Shown here piece by piece: positions 54,221 to 63,771 of a DNA stretch of 64,000 nucleotides. A program made the position numbers and the translations under genes. The stretch comes from Leptolyngbya sp. PCC 7375 (GTDB lineage: Bacteria; Cyanobacteriota; Cyanobacteriia; Phormidesmidales; Phormidesmidaceae): assembly GCF_000316115.1 (NCBI RefSeq), contig NZ_JH993796.1, positions 21,644 to 85,643 on the forward strand, given 5' to 3'. Numbering within the stretch: position 1 is the stretch's first letter; each line of letters starts with the position of its first letter. The notes under the pieces are model-generated. The model had not been told where the DNA came from. It saw nothing but the letters and a program-made list of their open reading frames with translations, and did not search any database.

Positions 54221-54412
54221 TTACTCACCGCTAAACATCTGCTCTACTGACTGTTCCATAGCAGCCTCAACGGGTTCAGACACAGGCAAGTCATAGAACT
54301 GAGCCCCAAGAATACATAGGACCACAATTGTACGTAAAAAAGAGCCTAGAGCCTGCTCAGACAAGCAAAGCTTCAAACCATGATCGGGCAGCTGATTATT
54401 TTTATCACTCAT
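54221..54412 (-). CDS. Small membrane protein before the S24 gene (63 aa)
   Basis: ATG 54412 (MSDKNNQLPDHGLKLCLSEQ). One TM segment LGSFLRTIVVLCILGAQFY. It stops three bases before the S24 start, so the pair is co-translated. Confidence 0.45.
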   Translation of the reverse strand: MSDKNNQLPDHGLKLCLSEQALGSFLRTIVVLCILGAQFYDLPVSEPVEAAMEQSVEQMFSGE

Positions 54413-54618
54413 TTGAGTACCCTCAAGAACGTCACTCTTCAAAAATAGTATTTATGTACTAATAAATCTAGAGCTGTATGAAAAAGGTCCTTATATCAAA
54501 AGAGAAAGTATCTGAGATCGCAATCAAGCTGTCACGCTACAAATCACATTAAAACCCTTATTCCACCGTCCAGATCGCAACTCCCAACCATCCCTTGTGA
54601 CCCCCATCACCAAACTTC

Positions 54619-54683
54619 CTCAGCCAATCTCAGAAATCCCTTAAGCAACTTTCAGTTACCCGTCACATAGCGTTCAGGTAGCC
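54619..54683 (+). promoter_or_regulatory. Six direct repeats at 11-bp phase, copy 3
   Basis: Units CTCAGCCAAT, CTCAGAAATCC, CTTAAGCAACT, TTCAGTTACCC, GTCACATAGCG, TTCAGGTAGCC. TGTAAT further down may be a -10 box. Confidence 0.7.
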
Positions 54684-54746
54684 CCGGCATTCTTGTAATC
54701 AATGAAGCGAATCAAACACTTCACTGATACCCAAGGAGCTTTAACC

Positions 54747-55049
54747 ATGAAACGCACACTTCTTTCCGCCTTAACCGTTCTCGTTGCGTCCGCTGCCGTC
54801 GCCCCCATCGCATCCGCCGCTGAGCCTGCGAGCTTCAACATTCAAGCCGCTCGCCTCGAAGCGCTAGACGCTCGCACTAAGAATACCGTTCACAAACTAC
54901 GCCTTGAGCACCTCAACAATCAGACCAAGGCCATCGAAGATATTCAAGCTGCTCGTTTGGAAGCGTTGGATGCTCGTACCAAAGCTGTCGATAACATCCA
55001 GGAAGCACGCCTCGATGCGCTAGACGCTCGCACTAAGTCCATCCGCTAA
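54747..55049 (+). CDS. Secreted 18-residue-repeat protein, copy 3, one repeat fewer (100 aa)
   Basis: ATG 54747 matches the other two copies; a start at 54702 would be in the leader. The signal peptide and C-terminus are the same, but only one 52-residue composite repeat is present instead of two, exactly 156 bp less. The region after the stop is the same as in copy 1. Length variation of this sort is typical of repeat proteins. Confidence 0.85.
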   Translation: MKRTLLSALTVLVASAAVAPIASAAEPASFNIQAARLEALDARTKNTVHKLRLEHLNNQTKAIEDIQAARLEALDARTKAVDNIQEARLDALDARTKSIR

Positions 55050-55182
55050 CAGATTGCTGAGCTGTTGCGGTACTCGGGCTGACAAGCTTGGGTGCCCGGT
55101 GCAAACTCCGTTAATCTGTGAAATGCTTCATTCCCAGGGCACCCTTTTCCCACTCAGACTCTCCACACAACAAACACTCCAG

Positions 55183-55212
55183 AGCCTCTGCCAATTGGTA
55201 GGGGCTTCTTTG
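55183..55212 (+). terminator. Rho-independent terminator of repeat-protein cassette 3
   Basis: AGCCTCTGCC pairs with GGTAGGGGCT, followed by TCTTT. Confidence 0.65.
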
Positions 55213-55254
55213 TGGATGGAAAAGTCATTATCAACTTCTGGCACTACAGCTAAT

Positions 55255-56361
55255 CTATTGCTGAGGCTGAATTTCCGGCAGTTTTAGATTGTCACAATCA
55301 CGATTAGGATTCAAATCAATTAATTCTCCGAAAATATCCTTGGGTAACTGAGTTTTACACAGAATAGTCTCATCATTTACCTGTTGCACTGTAAGATTTG
55401 TGTTTTTCAAATTTGCCTCTCTTAGATTGGCACCTTTTAGATTCGCATTGAACAGGTCTGCGCCTTCCAAATTCGCGTTGAATAAGTGCGCACCTTTTAG
55501 GTTTGTTGCCCTTAAGTCCATCCCCTCTAAATTCAGTGCATTTAAGGTGGCATTCTCCAAATTCGCGTTGAATAAGTGCGCACCTTCCAAATTTGCCTTT
55601 ACAAGATTTGCCCCTCGAAGATTCGCCTCATATAGGATGGCCCCTCGGAGATTTGCCCCTCGAAGCTGAGCACATTCCAAGTTCGCCCCTAAAAGATTAG
55701 CGCCTTCCAAATTTGCATCATATAGGATGGCATTGGGAAGCTCAACATTAGTCAAATAAACCCCTGAACGATGCTGATATTCTTCTCCAAGCTCAGTTAT
55801 GGATTCTCGATCTAGTTCTAATTCAACAGATAGATTGATACCAGCTAAACTTTCTTGAGGCCACAAACAAAACTGCAAAGGTGCGCAAAACCATGGAAAT
55901 TTTCGACGCCAGTTAGCTCCAGGTGATGCATTCAAAAACTCTAATGCCCGTTTACGCCCTCCACTGCCTGATTGACCGTGAGCACTGGTAATTACTTGCC
56001 ATGCCTGATAAATTTCTGCATCTCGCCTTTGCCTTTCTGATCCAAGATATATCGCTACTCCCAAAAGGATGCTTATATTACCAATAAGCCCTAAAAAAAC
56101 TAGTAAATCCTGATTCTTTGCCCATTTCGACAACGGCTCCCAGCATTGCTTCTCTAGGCTAATCCATGGCTGATTACACTTAAAAAGTAAATATCTAACT
56201 ACATTATTTGCGATACGCTCTGCAACATATCGCTCATTCTTCTGATCACCTTGTTTCTTTAATACCAGTCGATTAAAACGTAATTGGCGAGCAATTTCGT
56301 TAACTCTTTTTCTATGCTTCAAGTGTCGTTTCTTTAATTGATTTGCTTTATTTGAATGCAA
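55255..56361 (-). CDS. Pentapeptide-repeat protein with N-terminal membrane helix (368 aa)
   Basis: A basic N-terminus (KKRHLKHRKRVNEIARQLRF), one TM helix near 84-107 (LLVFLGLIGNISILLGVAIY) and pentapeptide repeats from about 205 to 330 (ANLEGANLLGANLECAQLRG). The repeats should form a right-handed beta helix. It stands between repeat-protein cassette 3 and the conserved element, and so is the cargo of module 3. Function unknown. Confidence 0.8.
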   Translation of the reverse strand: MHSNKANQLKKRHLKHRKRVNEIARQLRFNRLVLKKQGDQKNERYVAERIANNVVRYLLFKCNQPWISLEKQCWEPLSKWAKNQDLLVFLGLIGNISILLGVAIYLGSERQRRDAEIYQAWQVITSAHGQSGSGGRKRALEFLNASPGANWRRKFPWFCAPLQFCLWPQESLAGINLSVELELDRESITELGEEYQHRSGVYLTNVELPNAILYDANLEGANLLGANLECAQLRGANLRGAILYEANLRGANLVKANLEGAHLFNANLENATLNALNLEGMDLRATNLKGAHLFNANLEGADLFNANLKGANLREANLKNTNLTVQQVNDETILCKTQLPKDIFGELIDLNPNRDCDNLKLPEIQPQQ

Positions 56362-56492
56362 AAAAATTAAACATTCCCTAATAGAGACTGCATTCTGTTT
56401 ATCACACTTATAAAAGCTACCTAATCATTTAATGCAGAAGATCTTAAAAAATTGTAATTTTACGCTTGGATAACATCGTACTCAAGAATAGA

Positions 56493-56516
56493 AAAAAGGG
56501 GACCGCAGCCCCCACG
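56493..56516 (-). terminator. Terminator after the 56520 pseudogene
   Basis: GGGG-CTGCGGT-CCCC followed by T6 on the minus strand, equivalent to the terminator at 1676. Confidence 0.6.
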
Positions 56517-56519
56517 CCA

Positions 56520-56709
56520 CTAGCAAGCCGACGGAGGATGAACCACCACCCGAACCCGCCCACCCCGCTGGCCGCCAGACAACCGGATAGATCCCTGGGG
56601 CACAGTAACCGGAACCGAAACCATAAAGCGACCTGGCCCACCAGCAGCACTCGACCGCGCCAAACTCAGCCGCTAAACCAGACACAAACTCAAACGGAAC
56701 AGAACGCAT
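56520..56709 (-). pseudogene. Deleted copy of the 1696 gene
   Basis: Starts MRSVPFEFVSGLAAEFGAVE like the intact copy and ends with the same GGQRGGRVRV part in another frame. About 131 bp are missing from the middle (not a multiple of three), so the reading frame is broken. Confidence 0.7.
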
Positions 56710-56824
56710 AACGCTAAACCAACGCAACGCGATCCATTCACCCAATGCTTTGCATTGCGATCTCTGACTTATGTCAAGCGCACTGACAGACGGAGTACGA
56801 TTGCGATCTCAACGTTCCAACGCC

Positions 56825-57030
56825 TTGTTAACGGAGGCTGGCAGCTTGGCTTGAACAGCGCGATGACGGGTAACCTTGAGCGGCTGTGGTGGTGGTAATT
56901 CTGTTGGCAACGCGCAGGCCTACAGACGATGCACATACAACGTTGTAACGAGAATGCAACCCAATTCAAAGGCCCATGCTACAATCACTGCGCTTTAGGG
57001 CGCAGCAGCCCAGCAAAAAGCCCTAGCTGC
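56825..57030 (+). repeat. Conserved intergenic element, copy 3 of 3
   Basis: Almost identical to 43680-43885 over about 180 bp. A further trace of its end (GGGCCAAATTATTACTATTC) lies at 57775-57795, so it may have been split by the 57123 gene region. Confidence 0.65.
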
Positions 57031-57122
57031 TGCCAAGGAGTTAGAGAGGATTGCATTGCGATCTCAACTCAGAAGTCAGCTAACTGATAGTTAGGATTTT
57101 TCGCAATGTATTTTACACAGCA

Positions 57123-57578
57123 TTACTCAAGCTTTTCTACATCCCGAAAATCCAATGTGATTAGACGAGGTCGAAAGCCATTTACCTTGATTGTAAACAT
57201 AGTTTCATGACCTAACTTGATGCGTCCACGATAAACATGACCATCATTAGTACGGACTAAAAAAGTATCTTGCCTACGAGTTCGAGGCGCAACAAAGCCT
57301 TCTTCATCTGGCTCAGTTGAAGTATTCTCAATGTGGGTAAGTTTTAGTAATGCGTCTCTGTCAAGAGCTTTTTCGCGTGCTGCTTCTCGACGAGATATCA
57401 TCAATTCTCTCTGTAACTCGCTCACATCTGAACGTGAGTCGGTAGCTTCTATTAAGGGATCTGTACCTTCAGCAGAGTCTATAAGACTACCTACAGGCTG
57501 ATTATTCTCCGGGAATAGTTGTCTCAACAGCCAACCAGCCAATAGAAGAATTCCTAAGAATACCAATGGACTTTCCAT
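57123..57578 (-). CDS. Membrane-anchored hypothetical protein (151 aa)
   Basis: One N-terminal TM helix (PLVFLGILLLAGWLLRQLF), a charged helical linker (SRSDVSELQRELMISRREAA) and a C-terminal beta domain (TFLVRTNDGHVYRGRIKLGH ... LITLDFRDVEKLE). It is probably oriented with the domain in the cytoplasm. Not recognised. Confidence 0.6.
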   Translation of the reverse strand: MESPLVFLGILLLAGWLLRQLFPENNQPVGSLIDSAEGTDPLIEATDSRSDVSELQRELMISRREAAREKALDRDALLKLTHIENTSTEPDEEGFVAPRTRRQDTFLVRTNDGHVYRGRIKLGHETMFTIKVNGFRPRLITLDFRDVEKLE

Positions 57579-57812
57579 AGCAGTTAGTTGAATTCCAGCT
57601 CACCTTAATTGTGGCAATCTTTCAGAGTTGCGACTCAATTTCCAACAAGTCTTATCATCTTGACTGCACTAAAAATAGGTCATAGATTCTGCCCAATGTT
57701 GAGTGTCTTGAAAATGTCCGATACTGCTTGCGATCTCAACTCCCAGACCGCCAAAAAAAACAGCGCTCAACCGGGGCCAAATTATTACTATTCATCAATC
57801 CTAATAAAAATA

Positions 57813-58848
57813 GGCTCAATAGCTGTTTTAGGGAGGTTGCTAAATTCAAGATGAGCAGAGTAGTGTCATGGAATAAAGCCCCCGGTCAGCCTACCTATGC
57901 TAACGCTTTCCAAGTTAATCGATGAGGACAAATGCTACGAGACTATTCGCACGATGCGTTGGCCCGATGGTGTTTGCTGCACTGATTGTGGAGCGAAAAA
58001 CATTACCAAACGAGGGAAGCATGCAACCTATTCAGCGCGGCAACGCTATATCTGTGGCGAGTGTGGTCGCCACTTTGATGACTTAACCGACACCATCTTT
58101 GCGGGTCGTCATCAACCGTTAAAAACCTGGATAGCATGCTTATATTTGATGGGTCTCAATGTCTCCAATCAACAAATTGCCGACGAGTTGAGTCTGCACA
58201 AAGATGACGTGCATCAGATGACGAGTGAGTTACGCCAAGCGGTGGCCGACAAGCGCCCAGAAGTCCAGTTATCAGGGACGGTGGAGTTTGATGAAGTCTA
58301 TGTGACAGCCGGTCATAAGGGGCAACCAGAGCAGGTTAAAAAAAGGGCGCAAGGGACGCAGACGTAAACTCAAAGGGCTTCGGGGGCGCGGTACGCTCGA
58401 AACGGAAAAACCCGCCGATCTTCGGGATGATTCAGCGAGGTGGAGAAGTGGTGATTAAAATGCTGGCAAATGTTCAACAACAAACCATCAAGCCCATCAT
58501 TCAGTCCATGGTGAAACCGGGCACCCTCATCTATACCGACGAGTATGACATCTATGCTCGTTTAGAAACTTGGGGCTATGCTCACAAGAGTGTTTGCCAC
58601 AGTGCCGGAGAATATGCCCGAGATGACGATGGAGATGGCTTCTGTGAAGTCCATGTCAATACGATGGAAGGTTTCTGGTCATTGCTGCGGTCATGGTTGA
58701 GACCTCATCGAGGGATCTCACAAGAAAAATTACCGATCTATTTGGGGTTCTTTGAATTTGTGCATAATGCTAGAAAAAGAGGGAAAGCCTTGCTGGGTAG
58801 TCTATTGAGCACCTTGCTTGTCTAACTCCCTGAAACGCCGATTGAGCC
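57813..58848 (+). mobile_element. IS1595-family insertion sequence
   Basis: TIR GGCTCAATAGC / GCCGATTGAGCC and 8-bp target duplication TAAAAATA (57805-57812, 58849-58856). Length 1036 bp. Confidence 0.85.
57897..58825 (+). pseudogene. IS1595-family transposase, twice frameshifted
   Basis: An N-terminal zinc ribbon (CCTDCGAKNITKRG ... YICGECGRHFDDLT), then FDEVYV and YTDEYDIY carrying catalytic Asp and the Asn/His-type third position near VNTMEGFWSLLRSWL. One extra A in the A7 run near 58345 and one extra C near 58409 put the middle out of frame. The first could be a programmed shift, the second cannot easily be. Confidence 0.8.
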
Positions 58849-58934
58849 TAAAAATATTGCCCAGAGGGATACAGCCAAGCAGATAACCTTGACACCAAGT
58901 TGAGATCTCAACTCCAGCTCTCAGCCCTGATTAA

Positions 58935-58968
58935 ATGCTTAATCAATTAATCGCTGAAGCGATTAACC
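58935..58968. promoter_or_regulatory. TTAATCGCT/AGCGATTAA repeats of module 2
   Basis: TGCTTAATCAATTAATCGCT and AAGCGATTAACC at the 3' end of the 58972 gene. Same core as the repeats at 60600-62885. Confidence 0.45.
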
Positions 58969-58971
58969 GTT

Positions 58972-59418
58972 CTACCAAGGCAACCACTTTCGCGTCTGTT
59001 TAGACTGTTCTCTAACAACCGCTTTAATTTTGGCATTAACCTCTTCCTGAGATTCGCCGCCTATCGTGCCATGCATACGCTCCAGCTCATTTGCTGATAG
59101 CGATTCATTCACCATATAAGCCTCCTGAGCAGGCTGCGGTAACGTATCCCGATAGCCAGGTTTACCCCCCGTTTGCTCGTAGAGATCCTTCACATCACAG
59201 TCAAACAGCTCTAAGGTTTCCTCGTTGATCACCTCAGGATAAACCTGCTCATCACCACCATTGTCTTTAATTGATTGAGTAAATCGTCGAAAAACAATTG
59301 CACCGGTTACCCGTTTACGCGGTGGCGTGAGTTCCTGCGATTGCCCGCTGAGGTCCAACTGCGATGCTGAGCCCTCGATGTTGTGCTTCTCTTCCTTCCA
59401 GAAGTTTAAGAAACCCAT
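58972..59418 (-). CDS. Hypothetical plasmid protein (148 aa)
   Basis: MGFLNFWKEEKHNIEGSASQ, a basic patch RKRVTGAIVFRR and a helical C-terminus (SANELERMHGTIGGESQEEV). It overlaps the gene upstream by 104 bp in another frame, which is unusual; if both are real, the start may be further down. No family recognised. Confidence 0.5.
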   Translation of the reverse strand: MGFLNFWKEEKHNIEGSASQLDLSGQSQELTPPRKRVTGAIVFRRFTQSIKDNGGDEQVYPEVINEETLELFDCDVKDLYEQTGGKPGYRDTLPQPAQEAYMVNESLSANELERMHGTIGGESQEEVNAKIKAVVREQSKQTRKWLPW

Positions 59419-59818
59419 AGGTATCTTCCCGTTCTTTATGACTAAAATCGTCGGTCGAAAATATCTGCTCTAGACCGGCCTTAATTAGCTCTAACCCTTC
59501 GGGATACAGTAAGAACTCGTCTACAATCTCGTAACGGTATTCATAATCCCAACGATCAGGGTGGTAGTTAAAGCTGATAGTGATCAAGGTCCAGGCATCT
59601 AAGCAACTGCGATGGAGCTGGGCAGCTTTGAAGCGAGCGAGTGCTTTTATCCACGTCTTCTTATAACGCCGGTCACCAATACCTTTGACTTCCTTGTCAA
59701 AGTTCTCAGGCTGAAGCACCACACCACCTTTCCAGGTGTTGAGGGCTTCCCATATTTGGCGGGTACGTCGTTTTAGCTCCTGCAGTTTCATGCGTGTATA
59801 CGGGGACGCTCTAACCAT
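59315..59818 (-). CDS. Hypothetical plasmid protein (167 aa)
   Basis: A Trp-rich, helical protein (MKLQELKRRTRQIWEALNTW, YHPDRWDYEYRYEIVDEFLL). No motif decides its function. It lies downstream of the HTH gene of module 2 in the same direction. Confidence 0.5.
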   Translation of the reverse strand: MVRASPYTRMKLQELKRRTRQIWEALNTWKGGVVLQPENFDKEVKGIGDRRYKKTWIKALARFKAAQLHRSCLDAWTLITISFNYHPDRWDYEYRYEIVDEFLLYPEGLELIKAGLEQIFSTDDFSHKEREDTYGFLKLLEGREAQHRGLSIAVGPQRAIAGTHATA

Positions 59819-59908
59819 AGATTACCTCTTATTTTCAGAATCATTAGACTGATAACCGGTGACCAACGCAGGATTTAATAAACCATTGGCCACCAGAGGA
59901 ATACCAGG

Positions 59909-60481
59909 TCACTGGCCACCGCCCATACGTCGCTCTCTGAGCATGTTGGTAGTCTGCAATTCTGCCTGTAACTCCGCCTGATGCAGCACAATCGCTCGCT
60001 TCTGACCTCGGGCCGTCGCTGCTCGCAACTCCGTCTCGGATAGATTGACCTCTGCCGTATTCACCTGATCGATCATGGCTTCCAGATTGGCTAGCTGCTC
60101 CGCAACGGATAGTTCTAATGCGGTGGTCTGGGTTTGTCGTAGGGCAAGAACGCTACCAACCTCCTCGGGAACTAGCTCGCCTTCAATCACGCCAGCGCTG
60201 CCCCATTCGTGGGAGTAGCGTTCTTTGGCATCAGTTACCCAGGCTTTGCGATCGCAAAGTTTCACCTCAGCAAACTCACCGAAGAGAGTCCGAGCCAGCT
60301 CAGAATATCCCCGGTCATCCTTTAGCAACTCAGCTGGAGCCACCTTAACCAACCACTCAAACCATCGCGTCCGCACAGTTGACTCAGCCACATTGTGCGA
60401 TTGTGCGATTTCCTGTGCGGAATAACGTGCGGCAGCGTGCGCCTGCATGTCCGCCAGGGTGCGCGAATCTGTGCTATTCAT
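59909..60481 (-). CDS. HTH plasmid protein, partition-module 2 (190 aa)
   Basis: A paralogue of the 3654 gene (shared MNST start, LARTLFGEFAEVK, YSHEW, GVIEGEL and ALRQTQ). HTH in residues 20-43 (SAQEIAQSHNVAESTVRTRW). TGTGCGG motifs lie in its 5' end and before it. The same position relative to a ParA module as its paralogue shows that the whole maintenance region has been duplicated or acquired twice. Confidence 0.75.
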   Translation of the reverse strand: MNSTDSRTLADMQAHAAARYSAQEIAQSHNVAESTVRTRWFEWLVKVAPAELLKDDRGYSELARTLFGEFAEVKLCDRKAWVTDAKERYSHEWGSAGVIEGELVPEEVGSVLALRQTQTTALELSVAEQLANLEAMIDQVNTAEVNLSETELRAATARGQKRAIVLHQAELQAELQTTNMLRERRMGGGQ

Positions 60482-60514
60482 AGGTTAAATCCTTTAATTA
60501 CAAGGGTTTCAGAG

Positions 60515-60572
60515 TGTGAGCCAACTGCACGCCTACTGTGCTTGACCGTGCGAGTAGGTGTGCGGCTCACGC
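60515..60572. promoter_or_regulatory. Dyad GTGAGCC/GGCTCAC with GTGCG repeats
   Basis: GTGAGCC...CTGCACGCCTAC pairs with GTAGGTGTGCGGCTCAC. It lies 34-90 bp upstream of the HTH gene start and is probably its operator. Confidence 0.5.
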
Positions 60573-60587
60573 ACAAAATAGTACAAC

Positions 60588-60880
60588 AATATTGCTTAAT
60601 CAATTCATCACTTAACTGCTTAAGCGATTAAGCAAAACCAGAAAGCCCCATCCAAAAAGGATTTAAGGGCTAAAACTTATTTTAAATACTTTCCGCTTAA
60701 GCGATTAACCGGACAATCAATTAATCGGCTAAGTGAAGGATGCAGCACTTCATGGGTTAGCTGCGCTGTGCAATCATCGAAAGAAAATGGGCTATGTACA
60801 CAGTGACACGTATAGAATTGAGCTTCCTATAGCCAAGTCAAGCTGCTTAAGCGATTAATCGCTTAAGCAGCTTGACTATT
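60588..60880. repeat. CTTAAGCGATTA iterons of module 2
   Basis: CTGCTTAAGCGATTAAGC (60616-60633), CGCTTAAGCGATTAACC (60694-60710), TCAATTAATCGGC (60717-60729) and GCTGCTTAAGCGATTAATCG (60841-60860) with inverted parts. More copies stand at 61948-61992 and 62862-62885. These are likely partition or replication sites. Confidence 0.65.
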
Positions 60881-60962
60881 AAATATCAGCCTTTAGACCT
60901 CATTACACTGATTTAGCCTAAGTTTGGGTATGTGGACACTAGCGAAGGATCGAGGAGTTGCA

Positions 60963-61901
60963 ATGTCAAAATATCTTCGGGTCAAAAGCTTGTCGCTGCC
61001 CATGCTGATTTTGTTTCTAGGGATGCAATCAATACCTCATGCCCTGGCAGAGCCATCCGTGGAAGACACCACTCCAATAGAACCAGCTGATGCTTTTGAC
61101 GATATTAGTACTCACTGGAGCCGTCACATCATTAACTGGCTAGCTGGAAATAATCCGTCTGAAACGTCCTATTTAGACATTTCAGAGCAACGCTTTCGAC
61201 CAGGATGCCCCATTACACGAGGGGAATGGATTGAACTCTCTGTAACTATTCTCGATTTGGATAACCGTCCCGATGCTGAAAGCAACCCAGCTGCCAAAGC
61301 CCCCACATGTCCAGATAGTCCCGAGTGGAAATGTCCGTTCTCAGATATACCCGCAACGCTGAACACTGACCCATCTTTAACAAACCCCTATTACCCAACC
61401 ACGTTTCAGGCTTTTAGAACCGGCATGATATCCGGCTATCCAGATGGAACGTTTCGCCCTCAGCAACCGATCACCTATGCCGAAGCCATCGCATCATTAG
61501 CAGCGGGGCTAAACCTAGTCCCACAAATTGACAGCCTCAAAGAACAGCATGGGGAGAAACCCTCAACTATCGGTACTGATTACTTCATGAATGGCAGTGT
61601 GATGGAAGATGCCTGGTTTGCTGCAGCACTTCATGGATCGTTACTGGCCAACCTGGTCGCCCTAGACTGGCCGCTTGAGTTTTACCCCTACAGGCCACCG
61701 CTTAGCCGGGGTGAAGCCGCCGTCATGATGTATTTGAGCCTGGCCTATCAGGGCAAAGCTAGCTTAGATGACCCAATTCTCCGCGCAGAAACAGTACCCA
61801 ATAGTAATGAATACGCGCTCAGGCATATTCGAATAGCTGGAGAACCTAGCTTTTCTTTCGGCCCCCCAGCTGTCAACAGACAATGCACAGAAGAACTGTG
61901 A
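60963..61901 (+). CDS. SLH-domain exported protein (312 aa)
   Basis: ATG 60963 gives a signal peptide (MSKYLRVKSLSLPMLILFLG, cleaved after PHALA). Three S-layer-homology-type units follow: FDDISTHWSRHIINWLAGNN with RFRPGCPITRGEWIEL; FRTGMISGYPDGTFRPQQPI with TYAEAIASLA; ALHGSLLANLVALDWPLEFY with LSRGEAAVMMYLSLA. It should bind cell-wall polymer or sit at the cell surface. Confidence 0.75.
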   Translation: MSKYLRVKSLSLPMLILFLGMQSIPHALAEPSVEDTTPIEPADAFDDISTHWSRHIINWLAGNNPSETSYLDISEQRFRPGCPITRGEWIELSVTILDLDNRPDAESNPAAKAPTCPDSPEWKCPFSDIPATLNTDPSLTNPYYPTTFQAFRTGMISGYPDGTFRPQQPITYAEAIASLAAGLNLVPQIDSLKEQHGEKPSTIGTDYFMNGSVMEDAWFAAALHGSLLANLVALDWPLEFYPYRPPLSRGEAAVMMYLSLAYQGKASLDDPILRAETVPNSNEYALRHIRIAGEPSFSFGPPAVNRQCTEEL

Positions 61902-61985
61902 GCACCTACAGAGCTAGATTCCGTCCAAAAACCTCTTGGCACCCAGCAATTGATTAACCACTTAATCAGCTAAGCAATTAATCGA

Positions 61986-62261
61986 TTAATCATTAACCCA
62001 TTGCTCTAAGAGTTCTGTGATCAGATCGCTAAAATCACCGCTATGCCTAACCAGTTTTATCTTGACGTCCTCATTCAACGTTTTAGGAATATAGGCCCCC
62101 ACCTGAATGTAATTAGGATCTGAGCGCTTACCCGTCTTCTTACGTTTGCGCTGGGCTGGTGCAGGCGGTTCCGATACTTTTTTCGTCTCTGGCTCCTGGT
62201 CCAACGATTCAGCCAGGTTGCTAAACATATCGAACGTGTCTTTCTTTTTAGTCTTCGCCAT
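61986..62261 (-). CDS. Small ParB-type partner, module 2 (91 aa)
   Basis: An N-terminal basic tail (KKKDTFDMFSNLAESLDQEP, QRKRKKTGKRSD) and a C-terminal RHH-type part (YIQVGAYIPKTLNEDVKIKL). It overlaps parA by 14 bp and is translationally coupled to it. Confidence 0.75.
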   Translation of the reverse strand: MAKTKKKDTFDMFSNLAESLDQEPETKKVSEPPAPAQRKRKKTGKRSDPNYIQVGAYIPKTLNEDVKIKLVRHSGDFSDLITELLEQWVND

Positions 62262-62853
62262 AGGTCTCCTCCAGCTCTTTAGCTAGTGATTGATATTCAC
62301 CCCAGGCGATGCGACCAAATCGATCACCCGATTCATAGACGGGCACCCCTTGCAAAGCAGCTTTTTCATAGGCCGTTAACCGCCTAATCTGCTGCTTAGC
62401 CACAGGTACCTGTAAACGCTCAAGGGTAGCCCTGGCCGCATCCGCCGTAGCTTTTTTTCGACTGTCTACCATCGTGAGCAGTACTGCATAATCGCTTAAC
62501 TGCTTAAGCATTTTAACGGTTCCTAGCAAAGCTTCAAGGGCCAGGGCATCCGGAGTGGTGGGCAATAGCAGCAGGTCACAGCCAGACGCTAACTCCTCAA
62601 GCTGGTTATGGTCCGGGTGAGCTTCAGTGTCAATAATGATGTGGTCTTTCTTACGGGACGCTTTGGCAGCCCCCATCAAATCACAAACAGCAAACGGTAG
62701 ATTTCCTCGCTTACTCCAGTTAAGGCTTGAGCGGTTGGGGTCACCATCGACAAGTAAGGTATTTGGCGACGTCTGAGCAAAGTAACAGGCTAGATGAACA
62801 GCAGTGGTGGTTTTTCCCACCCCTCCCTTAAATCCAGCAATGGTTATGATCAT
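62248..62853 (-). CDS. parA: ParA-family partition ATPase, module 2 (201 aa)
   Basis: Deviant Walker A KGGVGKTTTA at residues 9-18, DGDPNRSSLNW (Asp) and HIIIDTEAHPD. Type Ib length. It differs clearly from the ParA at 5136, so the two modules are compatible rather than recent copies. Upstream repeats at 62862-62885 are the probable operator. Confidence 0.9.
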   Translation of the reverse strand: MIITIAGFKGGVGKTTTAVHLACYFAQTSPNTLLVDGDPNRSSLNWSKRGNLPFAVCDLMGAAKASRKKDHIIIDTEAHPDHNQLEELASGCDLLLLPTTPDALALEALLGTVKMLKQLSDYAVLLTMVDSRKKATADAARATLERLQVPVAKQQIRRLTAYEKAALQGVPVYESGDRFGRIAWGEYQSLAKELEETYGED

Positions 62854-62861
62854 CTGCTGAT

Positions 62862-62885
62862 TTGATTAACTGCTTAAGCGATTAG
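62862..62885. promoter_or_regulatory. Module 2 repeat before parA
   Basis: GATTAACTGCTTAAGCGATTA lies 15 bp upstream of the parA start. Confidence 0.6.
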
Positions 62886-62971
62886 GCAATCAGAACAATA
62901 GCAGACAATGTTGATGTGTAGATGTTTTAAATGTGCAGGGTTGCTAGTCTCGACCGCGCCCCAAACGAATC

Positions 62972-63520
62972 TTAAAGCCTAGAAATCGCATCCTCTAACT
63001 GCTGCGGCTGCACTGCCAAATATCGTTGTAAGGACCCTAAATCACTGTGGCCTGAAATCTCCTGCACCAGTCGTAACGGAATCCCCGCATTGGACATCTT
63101 CGTCAACGCCGAACGCCGGAAACTATGAGTGCTGTATCCCTCCAGTCCCAATCGGTCGCAGGCGATCCGTAATGCTTTATCGCACGCCTGCCGAGACACT
63201 GCCCCCGAACCATGCCCCCGATGGCCACTGGGAAAGAGATACCCCGTTGTCGGTAATGCTGCCGTTTGTAATGTCGCTCTCAACGTCGGATGCATGGGAG
63301 CTTCGCGAGTCTTCTTTGTCTTCGTATTGCCACGCCGAAACACAATTCTGTTATTAATCAAATCTTCCGCTCGCAGCTGTCGCGCTTCACTAACTCGACA
63401 CCCGGTATACCGACAAATGGAAAACAACGCTCGCATCCGCAGACTCATTTCATCGAGCACCAGATCCAACTGCTCGTCAGTGAAAATTTCGGCTTGTCCG
63501 TTGCGATCGCACTTAGCCAC
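62972..63520 (-). CDS. Tyrosine recombinase, catalytic domain only (182 aa)
   Basis: GTG start (VAKCDRNGQA). Catalytic residues in TGCRVSEAR (Arg), THSFRR (HxxR), SGHSDLG (His) and LQRYLAV (Tyr). Paralogue of the 10071 gene (same size, start MAK-x-x-R). Probably plasmid resolution. Confidence 0.85.
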   Translation of the reverse strand: MAKCDRNGQAEIFTDEQLDLVLDEMSLRMRALFSICRYTGCRVSEARQLRAEDLINNRIVFRRGNTKTKKTREAPMHPTLRATLQTAALPTTGYLFPSGHRGHGSGAVSRQACDKALRIACDRLGLEGYSTHSFRRSALTKMSNAGIPLRLVQEISGHSDLGSLQRYLAVQPQQLEDAISRL

Positions 63521-63771
63521 GGTCTAAGTTGCTCTTTTATGGCCTATGGCCCCGACCTTGACGAAACTGGGCCATAAGGCTAAAAGCGTTACCCAGCCTT
63601 GATTACAGGCCTCAAAATCAAGCAATCTCAGAAAAAATACTAACTAACAGACAAATGAACACCAGAAAATGGTTCATATGTACTTTTCTCTCAGTTTCCT
63701 GACACAGAGTACTCTCTATACTCCATGTCAATAGCTCAGCTTGTTTAAAGAAGTAGAGAGTATGCACCGAT
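63521..63771. other. Intergenic with dyad ACTCTCTA/TAGAGAGT
   Basis: GAGTACTCTCTATACTC (63707-63723) and GTAGAGAGTATGC (63754-63766) are partial inverted repeats on both sides of a 30-bp spacer. It may be a recombination site for a neighbouring integrase. Confidence 0.35.
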